Shown here: positions 1 through 23,253 of the stretch, piece by piece
How the letters are laid out: every line of letters starts with the position of its first letter
How positions within the stretch are numbered: the stretch's first letter is position 1
From: Cristatella mucedo
Lineage: Eukaryota; Bryozoa; Phylactolaemata; Cristatellidae
Reading direction: 5' to 3'
Assembly: GCA_009760855.2 (NCBI GenBank)
Contig: WPIO01000174.1
Span: 139,501-203,500 of the forward strand
DNA length: 64,000 bases
Notes under the pieces: generated by a model
Seen by the model: only the letters and a program-made list of their open reading frames with translations
What the model was told of the DNA's origin: nothing
Databases searched by the model: none
Program-made: the position numbers and the translations under genes

Positions 1-592
1 ATAGCGCGACCTAGTTGTCCTCCATTCTATTTTGATCTGAGCTTAAGCCGACTCGTTTGTTGCATTTTTCAGAATGTGTTGAACAAAACAAATATGTCGG
101 CTGTTTGAGATATCCTTCGGTAGTGATTGACTCAAGTCACGGGTGCTCCGATTTGAATGCGAAACTTAACTTAAGAAATTACTTACTGTAGACGGTTTTA
201 AAGTTAAAAAACGTTTCCTGAAACAGCGATTTTTACTTACATATTAATTGTTATATGCTACTGCGCTAGGTGGCACCCTGCTGCTTTTTGCTGCTTTGTG
301 CACATTGCTACTGCAAGCTATTACTTATAGCATTGCCTTCTATGACGTATGGCATTGTATGATATTACGTACGGTGTTGTATGCTATTCTGCTAGGTGGG
401 GCATTCCTTTGGTCTCCAATTAACTGAGAAATTGTGAATCTTAATTCAAGATTATCCGCATAGTCAGCAACCGAGATGGCTGACTAGGTCAGACTGTTGC
501 TTTTCACGACCTCTGTTTCGCACCATGTGCTCCCGGTGTGTTCAAGGGAAGCCGGTCTGAGGGGGCGGGGCCGGCACGTCTTCTCCCTGCAG
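1..592. other. sequence upstream of first recognised exon
   Basis: No exon could be assigned here. It should be intron of the VWD-EGF-CUB gene, because the first recognised exon (593) starts in mid-codon. There is a weak repeat of a TGCTAGGTGG-type motif (about 255-275 and 380-400). Around 470-535 a stretch resembles the tRNA-like head of SINE family B (a TTGCTTTTCACGACCTC segment). Confidence 0.35.
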
Positions 593-12149
<11,557 letters not shown>

Positions 12150-12209
12150 GGTACGTGCTAAACACTTTCTTTCGTGAGGCATGTGTATTTGAAGATTCTT
12201 CTTGCCGCG

Positions 12210-12365
12210 CTGGTTTGGCCCAGTGGCTGAGTGCTCGCCTCAACCAAGGTCAAGGTGAATGTAATCGATGACCGAGATCGTGGGCTTGAGCCCCCTTGGC
12301 ACATGTGAAACGCCTGAATAGATATTAACATCTCTTGGGATGCTATGCAAATGAATAATATTTTT
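12210..12365 (+). repeat. SINE A
   Basis: A tRNA-derived head (TGGCCCAGTGGCTGAGTGCT), B box GGGCTTGAGCCCC and the tail CGCCTGAATAGATATTAACA...ATGAATAATA. It lies just 3' of the CUB gene stop and may be in its 3' UTR. Confidence 0.85.
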
Positions 12366-12462
12366 TCTTGATAAAAAAGATGTTTACAGTTTCCCATTGT
12401 TAATAATCAAGTTGTACGTCGTAAATAATTAGTATCTTTTAAAGTACTGCTAGAAAACTTTT

Positions 12463-12955
12463 ATGGGACTCATTCAGAGCAAAGTTCTTATGCTGACCCA
12501 CAAGGCCCGCCACGGCTTGGCTCCTTCATACCTAGCTGAACTGCTGCATCAGTTTCAGCCTGTTCGCGCCCTCAGGTCCTGTATGGACAATAAATTAGTT
12601 GTCCCATTCCTCCTCTTAAAGACAGTTGGCGACAGAAGCTTTAGCTCTGCAGGTCCTAGACTGTGGAACTCGCTTCCACAGTTCTTACGCAACGAATACT
12701 ACTTTCCTACTGCCGACTATGGCGCATCTTTTTCAGCGGTCCTGAACTGCTACTTCCATGCTACTCACTACCTCAACTGCTCTCCTAACTCTGCTATGCT
12801 TCCCACTTTCTCTTTGTTGCGTGAGACGAAGTCTGTTGGCTACCGAATGCGTACCGAAAGCCACTTAGGCTGTGAGTGCGCTATACAAAACTCTCCTGTG
12901 TAACACCCACATGGTCTTTATGACTTTGTGGAGTTACTGACGAAATTATTTCGTC
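12463..12955 (+). mobile_element. LINE B 3' end
   Basis: The open frame 12463-12903 is the C-terminal tail of a LINE ORF2: KARHGLAPSYLAELL, then GDRSFSSAGPRLWNSLPQ. It is followed by the family 3' tail TGCGCTATACAAAACTCTCC and GGTCTTTATGACTTTGTGGA. Copies of the same 3' end lie in reverse at 21966, 57273 and 62035. Confidence 0.87.
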
Positions 12956-13060
12956 ATCCTCGTCGCCTTCCTCGTCGCCTTCCTCGTCGCCTTCCTTGTC
13001 GCCGTCCTGGTCACCTTCCTTTTCGCCATCCTCACCTCTATCCTAATCGCTATCGGTTAG
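12956..13060. repeat. 12-bp tandem repeat
   Basis: CGTCGCCTTCCT repeated about eight times with increasing divergence. It directly abuts the 3' end of LINE B. Confidence 0.8.
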
Positions 13061-13479
13061 CGAAATCTCTTGCTATTAAATAATAACATGCACTGGTGGG
13101 TTAGCCGCGAAGGATTGAGAAGATGGCGTGAGGTAGAAACCTTATGGAAGGCATACAAATATCAAGGATCCAAACTTTTCCTAATTCAAGTATGAAATTC
13201 AGAAAGGGAGACAAAAACCTCCCACTGGATGAGAAGATTCGCATGTGATCGTATTAGCAAAATTTTTAAATACTAGGACTTGACCATATGTAAGCATTTT
13301 AGAAAATTTGATCGATTGCACTGCCTTTGTTATGAGTGGGGCCATGCATGTGAGTCATGAGAGCATATGAATCAGTCGATGTAAGAAATTTGCGTGGTAA
13401 AGATTAAATTTGGTTGTCAAAAAGAATTTCAAAATCGCCCAGTGTGACGAAGGGGAGATTTTTTTTAACATTAACCCTA

Positions 13480-13645
13480 AATTAATATCAGAAAAACCTA
13501 CAATATAGCAAGACTTTGTAGCTGGGGGACAGAATACAGCCATCATTGGCAGCTCGCTGTCGGAAATGACTCAACGGATTCGAAGGACTTCTTCGAGGGT
13601 ACGACGACAAAAGGCTTGAGATTAAAGAATAAGGCAAGAGCAGCC
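13480..13645 (-). mobile_element. LINE endonuclease fragment (short)
   Basis: A short reverse-strand match by eye to the LINE endonuclease fragment at 17826-18190 (GATTCGAAGGACTTCTTCGA and AAAGGCTTGAGATTAAA against the same block there). Between it and 12-bp repeats nothing else is recognisable. Confidence 0.5.
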
Positions 13646-14220
13646 ATGATCTGCTACCTTTTTCATTCCATTCATCATCTGGTTTTAGTTTGTATTGGCC
13701 TCCGGGTAGTAATGACAGAAAAGCTTGTGGCTTGGTGACGTCGGCTACGGTCAGCCAGTTACTCTTACTCAGTTAGTGTCTAAAAACACATTAATTTTAT
13801 TTTTTACGAGCTACGGTCAAAACGTGCAGATATTTCCTAATCCGTTCTTATGTTTACTAGCTGCCGTAATGGACACTCTTAAGAACTTTGACTTTCGAAA
13901 GATTCTGCAGCGGTCAGAAAACAAGTGCAGCACTTGGTAAACCTGAACCAAAACAGTATGCATTCGGACTCGAGAGACGACGCCCACTTAACCTTTGACC
14001 TGCTAACAACGAGATGCTTGCTTGCAGGGCAGCATACCTGGAATTAGCTGCTATCAACTGTCATCCGGTCCGCTTTCATCCGGTTTCTCTGCATGGTTAG
14101 CTCTTGGAGCTATTGTATTCGTAATATCGGCCAATGAGAGGATATTATGGAATAACGTTGAGTGTGGAGTACGAGAAAATAGTTATATAATATGTGAAAA
14201 TGGATTCTTGCCTTCTAAAT

Positions 14221-14221
<1 letters not shown>
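13646..14221. other. unannotated intergenic stretch
   Basis: No gene, RNA or repeat family was recognised on either strand. The short open frames here have no coding character. Confidence 0.5.

Positions 14222-14310
<89 letters not shown>
14222..14310. repeat. (CA)n-(TA)n compound microsatellite
   Basis: About 59 bases of CA followed by about 30 bases of TA. The open frames across it on both strands are artefacts. Confidence 0.97.
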
Positions 14311-14314
<4 letters not shown>

Positions 14315-15690
14315 TCGTCCCTCAATCGTTACAAAAACCTGCTGCCTAAGAAGCCATTCGTATTTTAGGCTAAGTTCCAAGTCTTTACTGAATCACAGTA
14401 ATGATTTTCTTGCTATTACTGGCTAAGTGAAGTTTTTAGTTGCACCGATCTCAGGGAAACGTTTAATAAACTTTGTAAATTTTGACTGGCTTGTACAGCT
14501 CAGCTATATGAGCTTAGGATTCGTGCCTTTTTCTGATGCAAAAGCTAAAGTAAAAAACATAAATCGTGCAACCTTTAAACCCATTTTCATATTGCTCCAG
14601 AAAAATGTGTCTCTAGACAACAAGGTGACGGTGTAAGTTCCGCACTGAGGACTTGTGGCGGTCCGAATTCTAGCTTCTGTTGTCCTCGACTTCAAAATAG
14701 CAAATGTAGATTTAATTTTGTAAAATTGCTGTTAACCTTTAAAAGATAAATTGATTACTCAGCTGCAATAACATGTTTTCATTCATTTTAAAGTGTATAA
14801 CATCTTTTTAAGTGATGTCCTGGTTCACCATTTTATATTCAAAGTCAGTATGGCTGTCCGATTAAATCTGATGCCATTCTTCAACTAGTACACGTTCAAA
14901 GAGGTTCGCATTGCACCGCCTTCATTACTACGGTGGCGGCGAACTTCCTCAAATTGAAAGCTCCAAGCTTCAACGGAGCACAATAATACAATAACTCTCA
15001 TTCTTTAATTACGCCTTTTGTAGTGTAATCTGGAGAAGATTTTCATGATTTTTGAACTCAAACTAAAGTGAATTCACCTGACGGAGCTGACGCATTTCGC
15101 TACGGATCGATCTGAAGAACACTTTGCATGTACGGAGGCTCGGCAGATCGTCCAGACTGAGTCACGGGTCAATCTACTCCTGGCTCTTTCTGAGCGTAAT
15201 AAAATGATCCGTCAGGTGCCTCTTTCTACTTTATCCGAAAGAAACTGGCCGAGTTTATAACTAAATCACTCCAGCTTGCTTCGATACACCATACATAACC
15301 ATCGATAATCGATGACCAGGAGATATAACAGACACACTAACCAGGAGATACAACGAACCTGTAATGTCTGAGTAGAAGCCTTTTGGAATGTTTTTGGCGA
15401 AAGGCAAGAGATACTTGAAACTACGAATGCATGCCTGCAGATATCAATTCATACGCATATTTATGATGCTCCTTTCCTCTCTTTTCCCTTTCATCCAAGA
15501 CAGAAATGGGAATTATCGCCCTCGGTGATAGCTACATCGACCGATATACCCGTATGAAAAAATATGTTTCAATGGTTAGATTCTTTTTAGATTAGCTCTA
15601 ACGATATTTAAGTCTCTTAACGAGAAGGCAACTGAAAGTTAAACCGACCGCAACCCTGTGGATTCGGAGAAGGATTAAATAAAAGAAATC
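14311..15690. other. unannotated AT-rich intergenic stretch
   Basis: No coding or repeat-family similarity was recognised. Several TTTAA-rich blocks and short frames only. Confidence 0.5.
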
Positions 15691-15739
15691 AGGGGTCTGA
15701 TCTCGCCAACCTCTTAAATTCTGCCCTTGAAATATCTGC

Positions 15740-16300
15740 TCACTAAACACCAGGGGGTTTCTTATCCGCGATCAGGCTGTCCAGGAGACGCTGGATGCAT
15801 CTCTGCTGACTCACACGCGGGTACGCCCTGCACAGGTAGCTGCGTATCGTGGATCATTTCACCCGGGGTCTCATTCTTTCGCTCATGCGGTCTGACAAGG
15901 TGAGTGGCATGGGCGCTATTGCTGTTCATGAATTTTTTTCAATAACATCCGTGGTTTTCTGCATGGTCCATAGTTTGAATCAGTAGCTGTCAGGTCCCAA
16001 TCAGAGACCATGCCTCTCACAGTGGTAGTCTAACGACTTCCTGCTGGCAGTCTAACTTTGTCTAAAGAGGAGTTTTTATAATTCCTCACTAAAATATTTG
16101 TGAGTGCCGGGCCGTTATCGACTGCAAGAGACTTTAGCATTCACTTCGAAAACCTTTGCAGCAGCCAGGTCTGCTCATTATTTGACTGTCTGGAGAACTT
16201 TGGGTTATTCCAACACGTTAAGCATAGCACTCATATCGATGGCCTTATCCTGAATCTCTTTTTCGCTAAGGGTCATCATATTTTACATAGTCTTTGTGGC
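15740..16300 (+). mobile_element. LINE endonuclease-domain fragment
   Basis: The frame near 16100 reads RDFSIHFENLCSS then FGLFQHVKHSTHIDG and LILNLFFAKG. This is the C-terminal end of an APE-type LINE endonuclease, where the GDFNIH-like and THxxGHxLDL motifs are diverged. Upstream sequence (TCATTTCACCCGGGGTCTCA) is compatible with earlier endonuclease but is broken. Confidence 0.7.
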
Positions 16301-16394
16301 TCTGTGGATTTGGAGATTGGCAGACATTATCATAATTACATCTCAGAGGCCTATACAACGGTCAAAGGTTGAAACGCTATACAAATGAATTATA

Positions 16395-16438
16395 TGTATA
16401 TATATAGATGTGTGTGTGTGTGTGCGCGCGCGCGTGTT

Positions 16439-16500
<62 letters not shown>
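16395..16500. repeat. (TG)n microsatellite
   Basis: A TATATA lead, (TG)n, a GCGCGCGC interruption, then about 60 bases of pure TG. The preceding CGCTATACAAATGAATTATA resembles a LINE/SINE 3' end, so the array may have grown from a retroposon tail. Confidence 0.9.
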
Positions 16501-16504
<4 letters not shown>

Positions 16505-16699
16505 AAGAAACTACTTTTTAGGGTTTTCTGATGTTTCAGTCAGGGGCTTCCCAACTAGAATCCAGAAAATATTTACCGTAGCCTCAATATTTAGGCTGCA
16601 AAAGTAAATTGATATTTTGATTTAATTTAGTTTCAGGTAGATTGCTTACGCTTTCTCTTCCTGGCTACTACAGACGGTCTGCCTCATCATTACACAAAT

Positions 16700-16785
16700 A
16701 CCCTGGTAATGTGTGGTAAGGTCTGGTGTGGTCTGGTAGGGTGTGGTAAGGTCTGGTCTGGTCTGGTGGGGTCTGGTAGGAGGGA
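16700..16785. repeat. degenerate GGTCTGGTxx repeat
   Basis: Short irregular repeats of GGTCTGGTGT/GGTCTGGTAG, about 80 bases. Confidence 0.75.
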
Positions 16786-16999
16786 GACTATTCGCATCCT
16801 CAGCAAGCGAGCGTCAGTTAACTTCACTGAGTAATGCCCTCATATCTCTTAAGTTCAGTGCCAATCACAGAGGTAAGGAATATGAAAACGAGAGAACACT
16901 TTACTCGGATGCCATGCAGTCTCGTCAGATGTATTCTATGCCGTCATTATTAGTATTGGATGCACTAGAACTTTTGAGCTTGGTGTGCACTGAGACAGG

Positions 17000-17135
17000 C
17001 CGTTCAAGTCCTAAATATATAATTAATCATCTCTATTCAGGCGGCGCTCCGCGTATGCCTCGGGGCTCAAACGCACGACCTCGGTCAGACCTTGGTCTGG
17101 GCGAGCACCGTAACCACTGAGCCAAACCAGCGCGT
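17000..17135 (-). repeat. SINE A (reverse)
   Basis: Reverse copy: tail ATCTCTATTCAGGCGGCGCT, B box GGGGCTCAAACGC, head ACCACTGAGCCAAACCAGCG. Confidence 0.85.
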
Positions 17136-17317
17136 CTTGCCACTGAAGGGCTAAGACGTGGATAAAGGCGCTCGCTAGCTGTTACTTAACAGCACTCTGA
17201 GCCTGGAACGCTTTCCACCAGTGAACTTGAAAAAATAAATAAAGTCTCTTTCTATATTTATCAGTTGCCGTGGAAAGTCAGAATGCATTCGTATAACACG
17301 ACGGAATAAGAATTGAC

Positions 17318-17447
17318 AACAGAGAGAGAGAGAGAGAGACAGAGACAGAGAAAGAGAGAGTACAGCGAGAGGGAGACAGAGAGAGTGAGACATACAGACA
17401 GAGACAGAGAGACACAGACAGAGACAGAGAGACACAGACAGACAGAG

Positions 17448-17498
<51 letters not shown>

Positions 17499-17674
17499 CA
17501 CATACAGAGAGACACACAGAGAGACAGACAGAGACAGAGAAAGACAGAGAGAGTGAGAGTGAGCGATAGAGACAGAGAGACACAGAGAGAGACAGAGACA
17601 GACAGACAGAGAGACAGAGAAAGACAGAGTGAGAGTGAGCGATAGAAAGAGAGAGACAGAGAAAGAGAGACACG

Positions 17675-17706
<32 letters not shown>

Positions 17707-17730
17707 TAGAGAGACAGAGAAAGAGAGAGC
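17318..17730 (-). repeat. imperfect (GA)n/(GACA)n array
   Basis: About 400 bases of GA with GACA and GAGTGAGC interruptions. It is the reverse-complement type of the TC/TCTG array at 9.8 kb. The long open frames on both strands are low-complexity artefacts. Confidence 0.95.
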
Positions 17731-17825
17731 GAGCCGCGGCTACGAAGGGGTGCCATTGAAATACGGGGTCAATTGGGTGTTGAAATCACCCCTAACGAGG
17801 AAGGATCAATTTCTCAAACACAGAA

Positions 17826-18190
17826 TCAAAATGAGGTTAGACAAATCTGAAATAAAGGAGATTCGGTATCTGGTGGACGACAGACTACTGCTACCATAAG
17901 TAGCTTGTTGTCGGGTGAACTCAAAACCACAGATTCGAAAGAGTACTTCGAGGTAACTGCAAATGGCTTGAAATTGAAGGTCGAGCGTGTAATAACAGTG
18001 AATCCATCTCCAGTTTTTATCGATCTAGGGGTGTGAAAAAAGGAGAAGCCTGTTGGGGTTGCGTTGTTAATGGTCGGATGGTTTACCGATTTTAGCCAAG
18101 TTTCGCTTAAGACGAGCAGGTCGAGGCCTTTTTCAGAAATAAGCTTGCTTATTAATAATAGTGCATTGCACATTGAGCGAGGATTCCAAA
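17826..18190 (-). mobile_element. LINE endonuclease N-terminal fragment
   Basis: The reverse strand encodes CNALLLISKLISEKGLDLLV then LSETWL, and VVCRPPDTES. These are the LxETWL and YRPP landmarks of an APE-type endonuclease of a LINE ORF2. The frame is open for 115 codons but is truncated on both sides. Confidence 0.85.
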
Positions 18191-18985
18191 GACAACGTTA
18201 ACTTTGGCAGCCGAAAATAGAGCAGGCCTAATGGCCACTAATTTAGATTAATTGCAACGCTATAGGGAGAACGCCCTGAGCGGTTCAAGGCAATCCTAGG
18301 AATTCCAAACGAGCGGGTACTTTTCTTTTGTTAATGCATAACTCACGGGTCTCAGCAACAGCAGTAACATCTAGGAATGCATTTTAACGACGATGGCAAA
18401 GCTATAATATGCACGCACGATCACAACACAAGTCCTGGTTTCATTGGACTCGACTATTTCAGGCTGAGCTGGTTAAGCATGTGTACAGACTTAGACCAAG
18501 CTTGTAGCTTGCCGCTCTTGCGGCACACGCGACAACACAGAATCTCGACGAGTTTCAGCTTCAGCCACCGTGTATTCGGCTGTTTTTCGCAGCGCAACAG
18601 GCAAACGGCCGTTCACCATTCCGTCCGCGTTCCAATGGCCCTCAACGTCCGCTCGTCACATCCTGCCTGCCACAGCCGTGCTGCGTCACGCTAAGGGCGA
18701 GCCCGGCCTGCTAGGCCGTCTCAAGGTCAAGGTGCCAGCGTGCCGCGAGTGAGCACTGAAACACTAATAGACAACGCGAGCTAGGCTTACTTAACTAGTT
18801 GTGCTACGCCAATGCAGCAGTCATTTTCGGTTGCTTTTCAGGTGTCCAAAATAGAATACTGTCTAGAAATGAGAAGGCAGTTTTTTGCAAACTGTGATAA
18901 CCACAGCCTGAAGCTGGCAGTTCATGCTGCAGATCAAAATTCCATTGTCATTAGCTTTTTTGGAACAGTAGAGTTGGCCTAATTA
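18191..18985. other. unannotated intergenic stretch
   Basis: GC is somewhat raised around 18480-18760 with overlapping open frames of about 60-105 codons, but no domain or codon pattern supports a gene. Confidence 0.45.
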
Positions 18986-18989
18986 ATCT

Positions 18990-20080
18990 TTTAAAGATCA
19001 AATCTGAGGTGGAAAGAACTGAATAAAGTCTTAGCAATCTACTCAAACGTGACTGTGCAACAAGGTGGAGTGCAAGAGTGGAGGCCTATGAAAGCTATCA
19101 ATGATGGACTGAACAGCATCGTAGGTCTTTTGGAGCAGCTGTCGGAGGACACAAGTGGAACACTTGAAACAAGAAATGAAGCTGGCACTCTCTTAAGTTT
19201 TATTTTTAACTTTAACTTTTAGCCTTGTTGCTATTTTGGTACAGCATCTTAAGGAAGATTGACCGCGTTCAGGAAAGACTGCAGGATCCAACGATGAACT
19301 TCAAAGACGCGTGACCTTCACTTGTGACTTGTGACCTTCACTCTCTTGAGAATGTGTGGTCAAGACTGCGAAAAGATTAATGCCAGGAATCAATACTAAA
19401 TGCCAAAAGATGTTAATTGTGGGAAGTTACAGTTGAACAGACAATCCACCGATGGACAAGTATACCAGGAGAACTCTCTCAGGATGTTGGTCTCACGATA
19501 GAGGATATTTCAAGAATCATGAAGGATAGCATAGTCTATCTCCGACAAGAAATTACAACTAGATTTTCCCGGCTCACAGATATTGATGTAAAATTTGTTT
19601 CTTGTCGGAAGTTGAAAAGCTTTTGAAGACATCTGACCAGACATAATATTGCTAGCAATGCATAGATCTTAAAGGCTTCTATTGTTTAGGCTTTGATTTA
19701 ACAGGGCTGCACAACGAAATGTGCAACTGTAAAATGCTTCTTGCCACACGTCACGACTCGGCACTAAATACTGCATTGGAGCTCGTGTCTTTCATTGTCA
19801 GTTACGGAGACGATGTGTTTCCTATTTTGATAATTGCCTTTAAAAGTTATTCTTACCATAGCTGTATCAGTTGCCAGTTAAGATCGTTCATTTAGAAAGC
19901 AGAAAACCATCCTGACGTGTCTAAGAGCATCAATGGAGTAAGATCGGCTCTCCAATTTCACCTTGTTAAGCATAAAGACAGAAACACTGGACAATGTTGA
20001 CTTTCAAACTGTAATAGACTAGCTTGTGACATTCAAGGCTATACAAATTCACCTCAGTGAAAGCTGTAATAGCTACCTTA
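18990..20080 (+). pseudogene. decayed hAT-family transposase
   Basis: Pieces in shifting frames fit the middle and end of a hAT/ZBED-type transposase: TRWSARVEAY, then LNSIVGLLEQLSEDTSG with TRNEAG, then RKIDRVQERLQDPTMNFKDA, then EDISRIMKDSIVYLRQEITT with RFSRLTDIDVKF, and finally LELVSFIVSYGDDVFP before a C-terminal dimerisation-like block near 19930-20020. Several frameshifts and stops separate these, so it is a dead transposon. No terminal repeats were identified. Confidence 0.78.
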
Positions 20081-20555
20081 TACCTTTACGGCAGTTAATA
20101 AAACTAGAATCAATAAAACTTTGTTGACTAGATATTCTTGCATGCGTGGGTTTTTGCATTTCTTTTTTGGTGAAGCTATTTTGCAGCAATTTTTGACAAG
20201 GGGCGCAATATGTAGCGTTGTCGCCGGGCGCCGAAAGGTGTCACTACGTCTCGGTGCTAACAGCCGGCGTATCTAAAGCCGCCGCCGGCGTGGTGTAGTC
20301 AGCTCAAAGTGGTAAGCTTTAAGATGTCCATAGGCACGTACATTCTTTCGAGATGGTCAAACAACAAACAGATAAGCTTTAAATGTCTTTAGTTGTATCG
20401 GTTACGTATATGTTGTTCGCAAGAACTTCGGTTTTTGGAAGAGAATTCTGCAACGGACAGGAAACGCTAGTAGGGCTTGGTGTCGGGAGGCAAGTCTGGC
20501 GAATAAAATGCGGTATTCCTTTCTAAGCAGGTCCTTTTTGCAATGTCACGTAGCC
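20081..20555. other. unannotated intergenic stretch
   Basis: Contains a GC-rich patch (20215-20295, GCCGGGCGCCGAAAGG and GCCGCCGCCGGCG). No gene or repeat family was recognised. Confidence 0.4.
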
Positions 20556-20559
20556 GAAA

Positions 20560-20875
20560 TTAGGAAGACTTAACTGTGGAGTTGATGTGATCGTCAAGGG
20601 AAAGATCACTTGTTAACAGGACACCTAGATTTCGTGCAGATATCAAAGCTTAGGAACGACCGCTTGCCATCGGCATTGAAGTCAAAGCCTAGATGACCTA
20701 GAGCACTAATACCAAAAAGCACATGACAACAAAGTAATAACGGTATCCTTACTTTAAAATTTTTTTTAATTTTGGGCATTTTAGAAGAACTGGACAGCTC
20801 TTTATTTACTTGGGCCGGATTTATTACGTCAACCGTAGATTTTTCACAATGAACAAGCGACATCGCTTCCTTTCC
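20560..20875 (-). mobile_element. LINE A interior fragment
   Basis: Reverse-strand sequence matching the 5' part of the LINE A copies at 33.3 and 50.1 kb (GTGGAGTTGATGTGATCGTC, GGACACCTAGATTTCGTGCA). Confidence 0.65.
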
Positions 20876-20879
20876 TGTC

Positions 20880-20945
20880 CAAAAAATGTAAAGTGCATAG
20901 AAAGAGATTTAATTCTATAAGGGTGCTATAAAAAATGTGTTGTTA
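20880..20945 (+). mobile_element. LINE A 3' tail
   Basis: Forward-strand LINE A tail (AAAGTGCATAGAAAGAGATT...AAGGGTGCTATAA) ending in TTGTTATTCTTATTC. It lies opposite in orientation to the neighbouring fragment. Confidence 0.7.
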
Positions 20946-21089
20946 TTCTTATTCTTACCTAGATTTTAGCTGTCACCGGAGTTTATTAGCGATTCCTGCA
21001 TTGATGAATATCATTAGCATTCCATGCATGCATTGTAGTCTTATAATAATAATAAAATTATTATTATTAATACATTTGTTAATATCGCT

Positions 21090-21440
21090 CCCTCAGAGAG
21101 AGAGAGAAGAGAGAGAGCGAAAGAGAGAGAGAAAGTAATAATAATAATAATGCACTTGATAAAGCGTCCTCTGGGAACTCAGTCTCTTTCTAGGCGCTTT
21201 ACGTTTACTGCAAAGTGAAATGCGATCGAATGGTGAGTGGTATCATGCTTGATGAACAAGATGAATAACATGGTCAGGGGTGACAGGCACAGGGTCAGCA
21301 TGCAAGTGCGGTTAGTGGCAGCGTGCAACAGTGTCAGCACGCATAAGCACATAAAGAACGAATTACAGGGACCCACTAAATGCTGCGATAAATAGATGCG
21401 CTTTTAGTTTCTCTTTAAATGTGATTGTTTTTGTGGCTTG
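21090..21440 (-). mobile_element. LINE A 3' end with GA-rich flank
   Basis: Reverse copy: AATAATAATAATGCACTTGA, then AAAGCGTCCTCTGGGAACTC and the tail and ORF2 end. A GA-rich run (21096-21134) directly abuts the poly-(TAA)-type tail. Confidence 0.83.
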
Positions 21441-21965
21441 GGCTTAGGTGTTCCATAAACCACCAGTAGCTCGCCAATTAAATATGACAGGCGAAAGTGT
21501 GGCTGAAAAGCTCGCTCGGTACGAAATTAGCCAATCAATCAATGAACGTGCCATCAAGCAAATAAGGAAGGGTCTGGTTTGACGCAAAGGAGTGAATCGC
21601 ATTGCGTTTTGGACGGTTGCTGCCACACCGTAAATCGTCTAGTTATACCTTGCATTCGAACGAGCAAAAACACGTACGGCTACGGAGAATGTGACCTTTG
21701 ACCTTTTGAAGTAGGTCGCTCGCGGGCTCCGTCTTCGAGCACCTGCCATTCCTGAATTTGTTGGCAGAAGTCAAGCAAGCTTTCGTTGAGTTTCCGCGGC
21801 GCGGCCCCCGTGAGCTCCAATCTTCAAGTCGCTGGTGCTGCTGAATTTGGAGAAACTAGCGGCGGTGGCGGCTGCTGTGGCCCTCTGCTACTGTGGCCCT
21901 CTCGTCTGGTATTGTACAATCAAATGAGTGAAACGTGGAATTTCTTATTGTAATGTGATGCATCT

Positions 21966-22225
21966 CCGTCAGTAACTCCACAAAGTCATAAAGACCATGT
22001 GGGTGTTACGCAGGAGAGTTTTGTATAGCGCACTCACAGCCTAAGCGGCTTTCGATACGCATTCGCTAGCCAACAGACTTCGTCTCACGCAGCAAAGAGA
22101 AAGTGGGAAGCATAGCAGAGTTAGGAGAGCAGTTGAGGTAGTGAGTAGCATAGAAGTAGCAGTTCAGGACCGCTGAAAAAGATGTGCCATAGTCGGCAGT
22201 TGGAGAGTAGATGTCGTTCCAATAA
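21966..22225 (-). mobile_element. LINE B 3' end
   Basis: Reverse copy beginning CTCCGTCAGTAACTCCACAA and continuing through the GAGAGTTTTGTATAGCGCAC tail into the ORF2 end. Confidence 0.85.
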
Positions 22226-22885
22226 TTTCGCCGTATCCATCTTAATAATAATAGTGGCTAAAATAATTATTATTATTGTTATAATACCCTAATAATAGCC
22301 ACCTTGAGATGCAGCTACACGCTACTAGGATACGATTCGAGTATGAATTAGAACTCTTAGAAGCAATCAATGCGAATAAATGGAATACGTGCTTACACTA
22401 TGAAGAACGCCAGTATGACTTTCCGTAAAAAAAACAAAGGAGAATTGACCTGCGAATCAGGTAACCGCTGCATACGCTGTGTGGTGCGTTAGCGGAGGAC
22501 ATCACAAACAGTGCGGCAAACCAATTGCCTACAAGTAAATGCAGTTTGCTTAGAGTACGATACAAATCCGTTATAGTTATTACTATGATTACTACTATTA
22601 GCGCAACTTCCTGTCCGGCATACCAAAACATTTTCTTGGGGCACTGGGTAAATTGTTTAGTGTTTCTATTATTTTTAATATTATTATTTAAATGCAATAA
22701 GAAAATCATTGCGCTATTGATATGCCAACCCTAAGATCCTGAGATATGCCGAAAGGATGCAGTCGGTTGCAGTCACACGTAGGTCTCGTTATCGGCTAGT
22801 GGTCCGTTGCGGCGCTAATTACGTTCTAGTACCATGTGTGCTGAAATTAACTTCTTTTAAATGAATACAGCGGAGAAATGTGGAG
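22226..22885. other. unannotated intergenic stretch
   Basis: AT-rich with an AATAATAATAG...ATTATTATTG palindromic patch near 22240-22295. No gene was recognised. Confidence 0.4.
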
Positions 22886-22890
22886 CAGCC

Positions 22891-23050
22891 AGTTTCACTT
22901 TCGGCTTTCCAGTTTCACTTTCGGCTTTTCAGTTTCACTTTCGGCTTTTCAGTTTCACTTTCGGCTTTCCAGTTTCACTTTCGGCTTTTCAGTTTCACTT
23001 TCGGCTTTTCAGTTTCACTTTCGGTTTTTCAGTTTCACTTTCGGCTGCTA
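22891..23050. repeat. 20-bp tandem repeat, 8 copies
   Basis: Eight units of AGTTTCACTTTCGGCTTTTC with few variants (GGCTTTCC, GGTTTTTC, last unit GGCTGCTA). The open frames across it in all three phases are by-products, since 20 is not a multiple of 3. Confidence 0.95.
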
Positions 23051-23253
23051 TTGTCGCTCTACTTGACGCGGTGCATGGCGCAGAGCTAATTCGGACTTTC
23101 TGGCTGCTACGACAACGACAGACGCACATTGTGTTGATGTCATTCGGCTTCTAATTAGTAAGATTCAAGAACCACTTATAGTCTCTAGGGCTTTCATAAT
23201 CTGGCTGATGTAGCATATCAGCGTAGTTAGTTTGTATTATGCAGCACATGTTA

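Noticed and set aside
14183-14380. Cys-Val / Ile-Tyr repeat ORF
   Set aside because: Translation of the (CA)n-(TA)n microsatellite.
17175-17756. Reverse-strand open frames up to 193 codons, and a forward Glu-Arg frame
   Set aside because: Low-complexity translations of a (GA)n array.
22861-23154. Three overlapping frames encoding Phe/Ser repeats
   Set aside because: Arise from the 20-bp tandem repeat; no codon selection.
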